A DNA stretch of 64,000 nucleotides from Nitrospirota bacterium. GTDB taxonomy: Bacteria > Nitrospirota > Thermodesulfovibrionia > UBA6902. A program made the position numbers and the translations under genes. Below, piece by piece: positions 7,689 through 15,760 of the stretch (positions are counted from its first letter, which is position 1; each line of letters begins with the position of its first letter). Location: positions 62,001 to 126,000 of the forward strand of contig JACQZF010000016.1 of NCBI GenBank assembly GCA_016213945.1. Direction: 5' to 3'. Under the pieces are notes generated by a model. It saw only the letters and a program-made list of their open reading frames with translations. It had not been told where the DNA came from and ran no database searches.

Positions 7689-9146
7689 CTACTTGTAGCG
7701 TTCCTGAAATTCCTTAACGCGCTTCGCGCGATCGGCTTTAGCCGCCGGGTCTTCTTTGCCGATAGCCCAGTTATGATTCGGGGTATTCATAACTTCAGTA
7801 AGCATCGCCTCAAGCTCGCCAGCGAGTTTCTTGGCATCAGCACTGCCGCCTTTACCCAGCTCAATGACTTCCTGCAGTTCAGGCACGTAGGAGCCGTACC
7901 AGTTTCTGGCCAGATCGTAATTGCCGTGCCACTGCGTGTAGTCCGGCGCCATCATTGAAGCTGCATGACGCACGCGGCGTCCTTCATGGTGCCAGAGCTC
8001 AAACCATGTGTAGTCAATCTTCTGGGCGAATTCGGCATATTCCTTTCCCTTTACCGCCTTCAGCACTTCGGTTGCCTTCTTGAAAAGCTTTTCGCCGGGC
8101 TTGGCCCATTTATCACTGTAGAGTTCAAGCTGGGCCTCATACTGGGTATAAAAAGCCTGCACAAAGTTTTCATTATGGCACTTGTTGCATACCTTGACCA
8201 TGCTTGCCTTGCGCATATCACCGGTAATCGCAGCGGATGCCAGCCCCCACTTCTTGTCTGTTTCATGGGCCTGTTTTAGCTGTGGCGGGCGGTTGTTCCA
8301 CTTTATGCGCAGTCCGATATTATGTGTGACCGGGAGTTCATCAGTGGCCGACATATGACATGTAGCGCAGGTAGGCGCGGCGAAATAATCCTCACCAACG
8401 ACCCATTTGGCAGAGTCAAGATTCATCTTGTCTTTGTTGGCATAATAATTGATCCCGTGTTTGGATTCGTTGTAAATCTCGATTTGCGGATGGTCGGGCC
8501 CCATGTGGCATCTGCCGCAGTTCTCAGGCTGGCGCGCCTGGGCAACTGAAAATTCGTGACGCTGGTGACACGCCGTGCAGCTTCCCTCGGAGCCGTCGGG
8601 GTTTACCCTTCCCATTCCGGTGTTGGGCCAGGTGGCGGGGTCAAGTTTTCCATTTTTGTTGACCTTTACTACAGAGCCGTGACACTGCCAGCATCCGTTG
8701 ACAGCGGCGGCGGAAACACCTTCAGGAAATCCCTCGGTCTTCATCCCACGGTTTCCTTCGGCGACCTCAGCAAGGGTGTTGTCGAGCGAGCCCATGATGC
8801 GGCCGGCCTTGGAGTGATGCGAATTCTCGAATTCGTCAAACTCTCTTCCATGACATTTCGCGCAGTCTTTTGGTGATACGATTATGGCGATGAGTTTTCC
8901 CTCGTGCTCGAAGGCATCTATATCGCCTTTTTGCGCCTCATGACATTCAAAGCATCCGACATTGGCGCGATAATGTTTGCTCGCGCCCCATTGCTGGTAA
9001 ATGTTGACGGTTGTCTGGCTGTGGCAGGTTACGCATTGCTGGCTGTCTTTTGAAAGCTCCCTCGGAATATTGATCTTTGTCTCGGCGAATACACTTGTTG
9101 TCCAGACGAGCAGGACAATAATTAATAAATTAACAACTTTTGACAT
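7689..9146 (-). CDS. Octaheme HAO-like cytochrome c
   Basis: A 485-residue secreted protein with a signal peptide (cleavage near FAET) and exactly eight CxxCH motifs, with first Cys at residues 38, 65, 95, 152, 190, 210, 260 and 320. After the last haem there is a helical region with APDYTQWHGNYDLARNWY (about residues 400-417), typical of the hydroxylamine oxidoreductase (HAO) family. HAO-like proteins in nitrate-ammonifying Campylobacterota work in the reductive direction, and this gene sits in a nap operon. Whether the cross-linking Tyr of oxidative HAO is present cannot be settled without an alignment. GGAGGGTAATAAG precedes the ATG. Confidence 0.85.
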   Translation of the reverse strand: MSKVVNLLIIVLLVWTTSVFAETKINIPRELSKDSQQCVTCHSQTTVNIYQQWGASKHYRANVGCFECHEAQKGDIDAFEHEGKLIAIIVSPKDCAKCHGREFDEFENSHHSKAGRIMGSLDNTLAEVAEGNRGMKTEGFPEGVSAAAVNGCWQCHGSVVKVNKNGKLDPATWPNTGMGRVNPDGSEGSCTACHQRHEFSVAQARQPENCGRCHMGPDHPQIEIYNESKHGINYYANKDKMNLDSAKWVVGEDYFAAPTCATCHMSATDELPVTHNIGLRIKWNNRPPQLKQAHETDKKWGLASAAITGDMRKASMVKVCNKCHNENFVQAFYTQYEAQLELYSDKWAKPGEKLFKKATEVLKAVKGKEYAEFAQKIDYTWFELWHHEGRRVRHAASMMAPDYTQWHGNYDLARNWYGSYVPELQEVIELGKGGSADAKKLAGELEAMLTEVMNTPNHNWAIGKEDPAAKADRAKRVKEFQERYK

Positions 9147-9435
9147 CTTATTACCCTCCTTTAAAATTAGCTGTGCCTGATTCCAAAAAGATTCAGGTGT
9201 AACGTCTACAAGTTAATTTGATTTTCGTGTTGAGCCCTGATCACCCCCTCTTTTATTTTCAGTCCCGATACAAGAGTGCAGTGTTTCATAATATTCAGGC
9301 CGGCTGTTGAAAATCTCAACCTGTTTCTCCTCTTGTCTTTCATTAGCATATTGAATCCATCGCGTCAATATTTATAACAGTTGCTTATTCCGTAATTTGC
9401 ATTTGTATTAATTGCAGTTTCAAATGGCCGGGCGA

Positions 9436-9669
9436 CTAATTTATAAAGCGGTAGTAGGCAAGATTAATTTCTTTAACTCCGTCAATCATTGCCAGTTCCC
9501 TTGAAATTGCCGGCCCGTTTTCCAGGCTTTCAGACGATACGTCCACAATCATCCGGTCGGTATCGGCGGTAATGCTGCTGATCCCCAGTTTACTGTTAAC
9601 GCCGAGGGTCTTTTTTATCTGGTCCGATTTTTCCGGGAGAATGTTTATCAATAAGCCCAGAACTACCAT
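9436..9669 (-). CDS. napD: NapD-like chaperone (proximal copy)
   Basis: A 77-residue protein with the NapD pattern: VVLGLLINI strand, helix, MIVDVSSES strand, helix with AMIDGVKEINLAYYRF. It differs strongly from the copy at 1294-1551. GGAGGA precedes the ATG. It is the first gene downstream of the four direct repeats at 9728-9767 and probably the first gene of the nap/octaheme transcript. The 289-bp gap to the octaheme gene may hold a second promoter; I see no convincing FNR box there. Confidence 0.7.
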   Translation of the reverse strand: MVVLGLLINILPEKSDQIKKTLGVNSKLGISSITADTDRMIVDVSSESLENGPAISRELAMIDGVKEINLAYYRFIN

Positions 9670-9727
9670 GGAAAATTCCTCCGTCTTTGAATTGCTGACT
9701 ATCTGATTAAAGGTTAACAGGTAGTTT

Positions 9728-9767
9728 TGTAAATGTGATGTTAATGTGTGTAAAGATTCTGTAAATG
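9728..9767. promoter_or_regulatory. Four direct repeats, likely OmpR-type regulator site
   Basis: Octamers TGTAAATG (9728), TGTTAATG (9739), TGTAAAGA (9749) and TGTAAATG (9760) recur at 11, 10 and 11 bp. OmpR/PhoB-family regulators bind direct repeats with this spacing. The array lies 59-98 bp upstream of the proximal napD start and next to the gene for an OmpR-type regulator, so it is the natural candidate for that regulator's activating site. Confidence 0.55.
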
Positions 9768-9841
9768 TTTTGGGTTCTTCAGGGAATTATATTGAAGAAA
9801 GATTCCGGACAAGCCGGAGTGACAAAGAAGCCGGATTTAAC

Positions 9842-10522
9842 TTACTCCTTAAACATATAGCCCGCGCCGGGCACGGTGAGGATATATTGGGGATTTGAAG
9901 GGTCTTTCTCGATCTTTTGCCTGAGATGCTGGATATGCACGTCTATCACTCTGCTCCATGAGTAAATTTGGGAGCCTTTCCAGACGGATTTTCTGATCGT
10001 GTCTCTGCTTAATGCCTCTCCCCGGTGGTTTGTAAAAAAACAAAGCAGCTCAAATTCCTTTGGAGTAAGGTCAATCTTTCTCCCCGAAACCGTGACAAGA
10101 TGTTTTTTGAAATCGATTTTGATGCTGCCTATGCTAATTTCTTCTTTTGTGATCTGCGGGGCCGCCCGCCGCAGGCAGGCCTTTATCCTTGCCAAAAGCT
10201 CAAGCGTCTCAAAGGGCTTTACCACATAATCATCAGCGCCGCTTTCAAGGCCGATGACTTTGTCAGAGACCTTGTCCCTTGCGGTAAGCATTATGACAGG
10301 GACCTGAGGCAGATCTTTTCTTAAACTGCGGCAGATTTCAATGCCGTCTCCGTCGGGCAGAGTAAGATCAAGAAGTATGAGGTCCGGCGGGCTTTCAGAT
10401 ATCAGCGACTGCGCTTTTGTCCAGTTGTTTGCAGTATCAACTTTATACTCGTGAAGTTCAAGGTTTGCCTTAAGGACTTTTAATATGTCTTTGTCGTCGT
10501 CAACAGCAAGAATTCTGTTCAT
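9842..10522 (-). CDS. OmpR-family response regulator
   Basis: A 226-residue regulator: receiver domain with the acidic DDDKD pocket, phospho-accepting Asp in LILLDLTLPDGDG, LTAR and the conserved Lys in VVKPF; then a winged-helix DNA-binding domain ending VPGAGYMF. It lies 20 bp downstream of the haem-binding histidine kinase, its probable cognate partner. The nap/octaheme block follows on the same strand, with an array of TGTAAATG-like repeats in between, so control of that block is the best inference. Confidence 0.9.
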   Translation of the reverse strand: MNRILAVDDDKDILKVLKANLELHEYKVDTANNWTKAQSLISESPPDLILLDLTLPDGDGIEICRSLRKDLPQVPVIMLTARDKVSDKVIGLESGADDYVVKPFETLELLARIKACLRRAAPQITKEEISIGSIKIDFKKHLVTVSGRKIDLTPKEFELLCFFTNHRGEALSRDTIRKSVWKGSQIYSWSRVIDVHIQHLRQKIEKDPSNPQYILTVPGAGYMFKE

Positions 10523-10542
10523 AATTTAAATACCCCTCACAC

Positions 10543-12201
10543 TTAACCCTCTCCCGTTCCTCTCTTCGGTAATGTGAAATAAAACGTGCTGCCCTTCACT
10601 GCTTCCCCGCTTATCACGTTGATTTCGCCGTGATGCGCTTCGATTATACCTTTGCATATTGCAAGGCCGAGGCCGGTGCCCTGTTTCCTGCCTATTGTAT
10701 AAAATTTATCAAAGATTTTTTCCCGGACTTCAGCAGGGATGCCCGGTCCTTCGTCTTTTATGGATACCGTAACTTTATCTTCAGTCCCTGCAACTGAGAC
10801 AAGAATTTCAGCGCCGTCCGGGCTGTAGTTAATTGCGTTTGAGAGGAGATTTATCAGGACCTGTCTTGTCCTGTCTTCATCAGCATAAATAAATATGCCG
10901 GCAGTTGCCGTTATCCTGAACGTGATATTTTTTTCGCTTGCCGTAGTGTGGAAACCTGTGATTACCTCTTTAATAAGAGATGGCAAATCCACCTCCCTGA
11001 ACTCCAGATCAAAAATTCCCGATTCAATACGCTCAATATCCAGCGTGTCGTTGACCATTCTTATTAATCTGTCGGCGTTGTTTTTTATCACATCAAAAAA
11101 CTCCTGAAGATCATCTGCGCTTTTGGCGGTTTTCGGGAGCATTGAAAACCGTGCCGTGATATAATCCATCGCGCCTTTAATCGAGGTCAACGGGGTCCTG
11201 AGCTCGTGTGATACCTTTGCGATGAAATCGGATTTTCTCTCATTCAATTCAGTAAGCCTCGCGTTCGCGTCCGCAAGGCCCTTTGTTGCGCTCTGTACCT
11301 TGTTTTCAAGGCCAGTATGATATTCCCTCAGAGAGTTTGACATTGTAACAAACGCCCTCGTGAGGTCCTCAAGCTCATCGCCGGTCCTGGTCACAGGGAT
11401 TCCGGTTTCCCTGCCTTTTGAAAAATCCCTCATGGACATCTTCAACTGGTTTACGGGACGCAGCACAAGCTCCTTCATCATAATAAACAGGACCAGCATC
11501 AGGGTCGCAATAGTGGCTACGCTTGTTAAAATGATAGTCCTTTTTTCAGAGTCTATCATTGAGAGGGCATAATCCATGGGAATCGACACGCTGATAGCGC
11601 CTCTCACATCTCCGACTTTATAGCCTTGATGCCAATGACATTTAAGGCAGGGCTGCTCAACATAAAGCGGCGCTATGTAGCGGTAAAAATGTGAAGGGCC
11701 TATTTTCTCCACCGTTGAAGATTCTTTTATCTTATTTGCTTCAAATGAAAGCAATGCCGCTTTCTCGAATTCATCAGGCGCGTTCTTGGGGTTTATCAAT
11801 TTCAGGCTCGTTATATTGAACCAGTAGGCCCCGGACTTTTTGGCGTATTCCGACAGTTCCTTGGTCACCATGGCAGGGCTTTCCTTTATATACTTTTTGC
11901 CGCTGATGTCTTCCATTTCCGGCTCGGAGAGATAGGGGTTCGGTTTTTTCCAGGGCATTTTCTCTACAAAAATACCGCCGTGGTCTGCGATCCATCTCCT
12001 GGTAAGGACGATTTGCGCAAACAAAGTTTTTGCCTGCATATCAAGCTGTTCAATGACGAGTTTTCTGTCCTTCTCCAAAATCAGGTAGGTTGACAAGCTC
12101 ATGGCCATGGTCAATACGACAGCCGTGCCTATGACGAATTTAAGGCTGAGGCTGATCTTTAACGCCCTGAACTCTCTTAAGAGTGCCTTTATTTTTTGCA
12201 T
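10543..12201 (-). CDS. Haem-binding (DUF3365-like) sensor histidine kinase
   Basis: A 552-residue kinase. There is a transmembrane helix near residues 20-42, then a periplasmic sensor domain of about 170 residues containing one CxxCH motif (Cys185, Cys188, His189 in QPCLKCHWHQGYK). This arrangement is typical of DUF3365/Tll0287-like haem-c sensors. A second transmembrane helix (about 213-235), HAMP, a HisKA domain with FIAKVSHELRTPL, and an HATPase with NAINYSPDG, DEGPGIP and GTGLGLAI follow. It is probably a redox or NO/nitrite-type sensor. It is the first gene of the kinase-regulator pair upstream of the nap/octaheme block. Confidence 0.87.
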   Translation of the reverse strand: MQKIKALLREFRALKISLSLKFVIGTAVVLTMAMSLSTYLILEKDRKLVIEQLDMQAKTLFAQIVLTRRWIADHGGIFVEKMPWKKPNPYLSEPEMEDISGKKYIKESPAMVTKELSEYAKKSGAYWFNITSLKLINPKNAPDEFEKAALLSFEANKIKESSTVEKIGPSHFYRYIAPLYVEQPCLKCHWHQGYKVGDVRGAISVSIPMDYALSMIDSEKRTIILTSVATIATLMLVLFIMMKELVLRPVNQLKMSMRDFSKGRETGIPVTRTGDELEDLTRAFVTMSNSLREYHTGLENKVQSATKGLADANARLTELNERKSDFIAKVSHELRTPLTSIKGAMDYITARFSMLPKTAKSADDLQEFFDVIKNNADRLIRMVNDTLDIERIESGIFDLEFREVDLPSLIKEVITGFHTTASEKNITFRITATAGIFIYADEDRTRQVLINLLSNAINYSPDGAEILVSVAGTEDKVTVSIKDEGPGIPAEVREKIFDKFYTIGRKQGTGLGLAICKGIIEAHHGEINVISGEAVKGSTFYFTLPKRGTGEG

Positions 12202-12286
12202 AACATCTTAAAAAGATTATACATTACATTCACATAAAAATAGTCAGTAGATTTTTTGAAATGAATATCATAAACTAAGGACAGTT

Positions 12287-13024
12287 ATGTTAATAGCAGT
12301 TTGTTTTCTATCAATTCTTCTCATCCCATCACTCGCTCACGCATGGGGTCCCCTTACGCATGTTTATCTCGGCTATCAGGTGCTGGACGTGGGAGCAGCC
12401 CTTATCCCCGCCGGGTTATACGGTATTTTAAAAAGGTATAAAAGCGATTTCCTGTACGGCAATGTAATAGCCGATATAATCCTCGGCAGGAGGTTTCAGG
12501 GGCATGAGAAAAATTCCCATAACTGGGACAACGCATGGAAGTTGCTTGAAGCCGCAAAGACAAACCGGCAAAAAGCATTCGCTTACGGTTACCTGACACA
12601 TCTTTGCGCGGACACTGTTGTACATAACAACAGGACGACAATGATGCCTTTCGGACATCCAATCCTCGAGGTCAAGGCGGACAGTCTGATTGACAAGAAG
12701 TACAGGATGACGCTCAGGAGTCTTGACAAGGTCATGCAAAAAAGACATGACCTGTTCCTTGAGGACAATCTTGAAAGCCACTTCTTCTCTTTTAAAACCA
12801 ATAAAAGGATATTCAAGAGCTTTCTCGTACTGTCGCGGCTGCCCAATTACGCCCCGATTTCCAATTTTATCGATGACCGCTTCCCCTATGAAATCCCCGT
12901 GGTGGATATTAACAATTTCCAGCAGGAGGCTGTATCAAGGATGCTGGAGCTGCTGAGTAACGGCAAAGATTCAGAAGTGCTAAAAGAGCATCCCCTGGGA
13001 ATATATCAAAGAAAAGCCTCTTAG
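12287..13024 (+). CDS. Zinc-dependent phospholipase C-like protein
   Basis: A 245-residue protein with a signal peptide ending AHA, leaving Trp as the first mature residue (WGPLTHVYLG). The zinc-dependent phospholipase C/S1-P1 fold uses the N-terminal Trp as a zinc ligand. Further His/Asp ligands are plausible in NVIADI, HEKNSHNWD and YLTHLCADTVVH. It is shorter than secreted phospholipases and may act on another phosphoester. It is divergent from the kinase gene, with AAGGACAGTT before the ATG. No functional link with the neighbours is evident. Confidence 0.7.
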   Translation: MLIAVCFLSILLIPSLAHAWGPLTHVYLGYQVLDVGAALIPAGLYGILKRYKSDFLYGNVIADIILGRRFQGHEKNSHNWDNAWKLLEAAKTNRQKAFAYGYLTHLCADTVVHNNRTTMMPFGHPILEVKADSLIDKKYRMTLRSLDKVMQKRHDLFLEDNLESHFFSFKTNKRIFKSFLVLSRLPNYAPISNFIDDRFPYEIPVVDINNFQQEAVSRMLELLSNGKDSEVLKEHPLGIYQRKAS

Positions 13025-13041
13025 TCCAGCGTATTAAATCG

Positions 13042-13108
13042 TAACGCGTGATGCGTAATGGGTGAAAAGAACAACTCATAACGCATTACGGTACGCATCA
13101 CGGCGTTA
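13042..13108. repeat. Intergenic inverted repeat AACGCGTGATGCG
   Basis: Imperfect palindrome with arms AACGCGTGATGCGTAATG and CATTACGGTACGCATCACG. It fills most of the gap before scpB and may be a mobile palindromic repeat of a type not otherwise seen in this window. Confidence 0.5.
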
Positions 13109-13155
13109 GCAGAGATTGTGTTTTTAGATGAATTTTGTTACGATTTTACCTCACC

Positions 13156-13875
13156 ATGGAAGACAGAGAAGCAAAATCCATAATCGAGGCAATTCTTTTT
13201 ATAGCAGCTGAACCGTTTACCGTTGATTCGCTCAGAAATATTTTAGAGATGGACAAGGTTGAGGTTGAGAGGCTTGTCAAAGAGCTTGTCTCTGATTACA
13301 TGATCAATAACACGGGCCTTCTCATCGTGGAAGTAGCGGATGGGGTGCAGATGGTCACAAACCCCGCATGCGCCCCGTGGGTGAAGAAGCTCCTTGCAAC
13401 CGCAGTTCCCACAAAACTGTCCCAGCCGTCTCTCGAAACACTTGCAATAATCGCCTACAAACAGCCGATCATCAAGGCGGAGATTGAAGCCATCAGGGGG
13501 GTCAATTCAGACGGCGTTGTGAAAACGCTGCTTGAGAGGAAACTCATAAAGTTACTTGGCAGGAAGGAAGTCCCCGGCAGGCCTCTCATGTACGGTACGA
13601 CAAAGGAGTTCCTCCAGTATTTCGGGCTGAAGGATTTAACAGAGCTGCCGACACTCAAAGAGTTTCAGGAATTTGAAGTTCCGGAGGCGCCGGAACATCT
13701 TCCCGAGGGGGCGGAGATTAAGGAAACTTTCGCTGAAGAGGAATACGATTCTGTCGTTGTGTCGGATGACCCCGCGCAAAACGAGGTCCAACCTGCGGAA
13801 GAGACGGAAGTCAGCACGGAACAGTTCACTGGAGAGCAGGCAGCAGATGTGGCCGCACCGCAAGAGGAAAAGTAA
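13156..13875 (+). CDS. scpB: Segregation and condensation protein B
   Basis: A 239-residue ScpB: two winged-helix domains with IIEAILFIAAEPF, LSQPSLETLAIIAYKQPI and RGVNSDGVVKTLLERKLI. ScpB works with ScpA and SMC in chromosome compaction. The C-terminal 60 residues are strongly acidic and Pro/Glu-rich, longer than usual. The ATG at 13156 is preferred; a TTG seven codons upstream adds residues that the family lacks. scpA is not adjacent in this window. The gene converges with the small gene ending at 13878. Confidence 0.88.
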   Translation: MEDREAKSIIEAILFIAAEPFTVDSLRNILEMDKVEVERLVKELVSDYMINNTGLLIVEVADGVQMVTNPACAPWVKKLLATAVPTKLSQPSLETLAIIAYKQPIIKAEIEAIRGVNSDGVVKTLLERKLIKLLGRKEVPGRPLMYGTTKEFLQYFGLKDLTELPTLKEFQEFEVPEAPEHLPEGAEIKETFAEEEYDSVVVSDDPAQNEVQPAEETEVSTEQFTGEQAADVAAPQEEK

Positions 13876-13877
13876 TA

Positions 13878-14042
13878 TTATTTTTTTTCAGCCTTCTTAG
13901 TTTCTTTGTTCTCTGTTTTTTCCTCTTTTATGGATAAATCTTTCACATAATCAATGCATCGTATGTCCTTGCCGCTTACCGAGAATTTTTTCTGGCAAGT
14001 CTCCCTCCATGCACAGATCGCGCAGATGGTCTTTTCATACAT
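13878..14042 (-). CDS. 54-residue four-cysteine protein
   Basis: A short ORF with an excellent RBS (GAGGAGGAG, 3 bases before ATG). The N-terminal half carries four cysteines (positions 7, 10, 16 and 29) in TICAICAWRETC and DIRCID; the C-terminal half is a Lys/Glu-rich tail. The spacing C-x2-C-x5-C-x12-C suggests metal or iron-sulfur binding. The start overlaps the 3' end of the PD-(D/E)XK-like gene by 8 bp, implying translational coupling. I do not recognise the family with certainty. Confidence 0.62.
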   Translation of the reverse strand: MYEKTICAICAWRETCQKKFSVSGKDIRCIDYVKDLSIKEEKTENKETKKAEKK

Positions 14043-14895
14043 TGGCTCCTCCTCTATCGAGGGAATCTTTCAGACTTTTATTCCAAAAGAAGCTCAGCGC
14101 TGTCCCGATGTTCGCCTCGATGCTCTCTTTTGAGTTTATTATAAAGATTTTCCCGCTTATATGAAACAGCTCTCTCTCTATCCTCTCAACCGGCGCCGGT
14201 CCTTTATACCGCCTTTGTAATTCCGCCTCGAACATGGGCACGATCTTGTCCTTCATCCTGAGTTCAGTGTCGTCAAGGAAGATCGATATGTCCGGCGACA
14301 GATCTTCCGCGCGGTCCAGAAACGCGGTGACTTCCCTGTTGTAGATCTGCTTTGGCGGAGAGGATTTGATCTCCATGTAAACGATTGAAGATTCGATTTT
14401 CGCAATAATGTCATAATCGCCTCCGACTTTAGGCCTTTTGAATTTCACTCCCCACACGGCCTCAGCTTTAAACTCTCTTTGAATTAATCTTGCAACGAAC
14501 CACTCAAGGGTTTCCCCGAAGCTCTTTACAGGGCGTTTTTTTATGCGATAGCCTTCACGCAGCCGTTCAATAACACCAGTCTTCAGAAGAAAGTCGATAT
14601 ATTGCGCCGTCACTTCCTTTGTCGCGTATCTTGTTACTGTCTCAGGCGTAAAAAAGTCCTGGTGTTTTATGACATCACGGAGGAACAGCCTGAAGGAGTA
14701 TCTTTTTAACTTTTCAAAGTAGGGCCCCAGATATTTTCTCTGAAGCAGGAGCAGGTCTTCTGCAGGTTCCCTTTTATAAATCCTGAAACCCCGGAGCTTC
14801 AGCATGGCTTCAAGTGAAGGCGTAAGCCCGGCCACGGTTTTGCGGAGGCGCTTGATCTCCGCTTTCAGGAGTTTGATGTCATCAGTCATTGCCAC
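14035..14895 (-). CDS. PD-(D/E)XK nuclease-like protein
   Basis: A 286-residue protein. It begins with a short coiled coil (residues 1-30), then a helical region with a winged-helix feel (TPETVTRYATKEVT...DFLLKTGVI). A core follows with GGDYDIIA, a strand and VYMEIKSSPP, which is the D...ExK pattern of the PD-(D/E)XK nuclease fold. The C-terminus IFIINSKESIEANI is typical of uncharacterised members found in several phyla. The role could be DNA processing or repair. It is cotranscribed with the four-cysteine small protein. No methylase is nearby, so a restriction role is not supported. Confidence 0.6.
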   Translation of the reverse strand: MAMTDDIKLLKAEIKRLRKTVAGLTPSLEAMLKLRGFRIYKREPAEDLLLLQRKYLGPYFEKLKRYSFRLFLRDVIKHQDFFTPETVTRYATKEVTAQYIDFLLKTGVIERLREGYRIKKRPVKSFGETLEWFVARLIQREFKAEAVWGVKFKRPKVGGDYDIIAKIESSIVYMEIKSSPPKQIYNREVTAFLDRAEDLSPDISIFLDDTELRMKDKIVPMFEAELQRRYKGPAPVERIERELFHISGKIFIINSKESIEANIGTALSFFWNKSLKDSLDRGGANV

Positions 14896-14967
14896 TGGTT
14901 CTATTTTAACGCAGAAACCTGTCTGTCATTGAGAGGGGTGAAAGCAGCGAAGCAATTCCGGACGAAG

Positions 14968-15483
14968 CTACAGGAGTTTTTTTATCTTTTCCCAGTCAAC
15001 GCTGTTTTTGACACAGTCAAATACGTTGAGATGAATGCCCTGTGTCTTTATGTCCCGGCTGTCTATTTTTACCCCGTTGTTTGTGATTTTTTCGGAATGG
15101 ATGCCCCGTTCTATTTCATAATCACAAGCAACGCCGATGACCCCTTTGAGTTTTTTTCTCCGGACCAGTCTTTTCGTGAAACCGACGCTTGGCGAGATAT
15201 AGAATTGATAGCCTTTCTGCACCGCAAGAGCATAAATCTCACCGCATCCGCACAGTTTACATTTGCTGCACAGGACCCCGTCAAACTTTGAGAATTTCGC
15301 AGGGCATTTATCGTGGATCAGGCAATGAGGGAGGATGACAGCAATGTCTTTTTTATTCAGCTTCAGGAAGTCTTCCCTGTAGTACTCATTGATCACTGAC
15401 ATAATGTCGCATCTTTTAAGGCTGAGGAAACCCTGAGCTTTATAAAGGAGCAGCTTACTGACGAAGCCTAATTTTTTCAACAT
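14968..15483 (-). CDS. DUF116 family protein
   Basis: A 171-residue protein with the DUF116 signature: PHCLIHDKCPAKF, then CSKCKLCGCGEI, then the GFTKRLVRRKKLKGVIGVACDYEIERG segment with a conserved Cys. The cysteine pattern suggests metal or iron-sulfur binding. Some family members sit near lipoate or methionyl-tRNA formyltransferase genes, but here the neighbours give no clue. Usual members have an N-terminal membrane helix, and this one has only a short hydrophobic stretch, so the start may differ. Confidence 0.75.
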   Translation of the reverse strand: MLKKLGFVSKLLLYKAQGFLSLKRCDIMSVINEYYREDFLKLNKKDIAVILPHCLIHDKCPAKFSKFDGVLCSKCKLCGCGEIYALAVQKGYQFYISPSVGFTKRLVRRKKLKGVIGVACDYEIERGIHSEKITNNGVKIDSRDIKTQGIHLNVFDCVKNSVDWEKIKKLL

Positions 15484-15527
15484 CTCATGAGGATAACATA
15501 ATTAAGCCGGATTAATTAACCGGGAAA

Positions 15528-15620
15528 AACCACGGAGGCACTGAGACACGGAGAAAAATAACCATAAAAATATAGAGATTATATTTTTAACTTTCTCAGT
15601 GCCTCCGCGTCTCCGTGGTT
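15528..15620. repeat. AACCACAGAG-type inverted repeat (copy 2)
   Basis: Arms AACCACGGAGGCACTGAG and CTCAGTGCCTCCGCGTCTC close on an AT-rich loop. Intergenic, between divergent genes. Confidence 0.8.
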
Positions 15621-15760
15621 ATTTATATGTAATTCAACTTTATTACGAATTAACTATTAAATTATGCGGATGCTTTTTTATGCTGTATAATTTGGTTATA
15701 TGGAGAGTCCGGGAAAATTAGCTGAAGAGCGGGTGAGGCAAAAAGAAAGGAGGGATGCCT

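Noticed and set aside
9147-9435. FNR or NsrR box in front of the octaheme gene
   Set aside because: Short TTGAT and TTGCAT-like pieces occur, but none forms the required inverted repeat.
14035-14895. Restriction endonuclease reading of the PD-(D/E)XK-like protein
   Set aside because: No methyltransferase or specificity gene nearby, and the fold is shared by many non-restriction nucleases.
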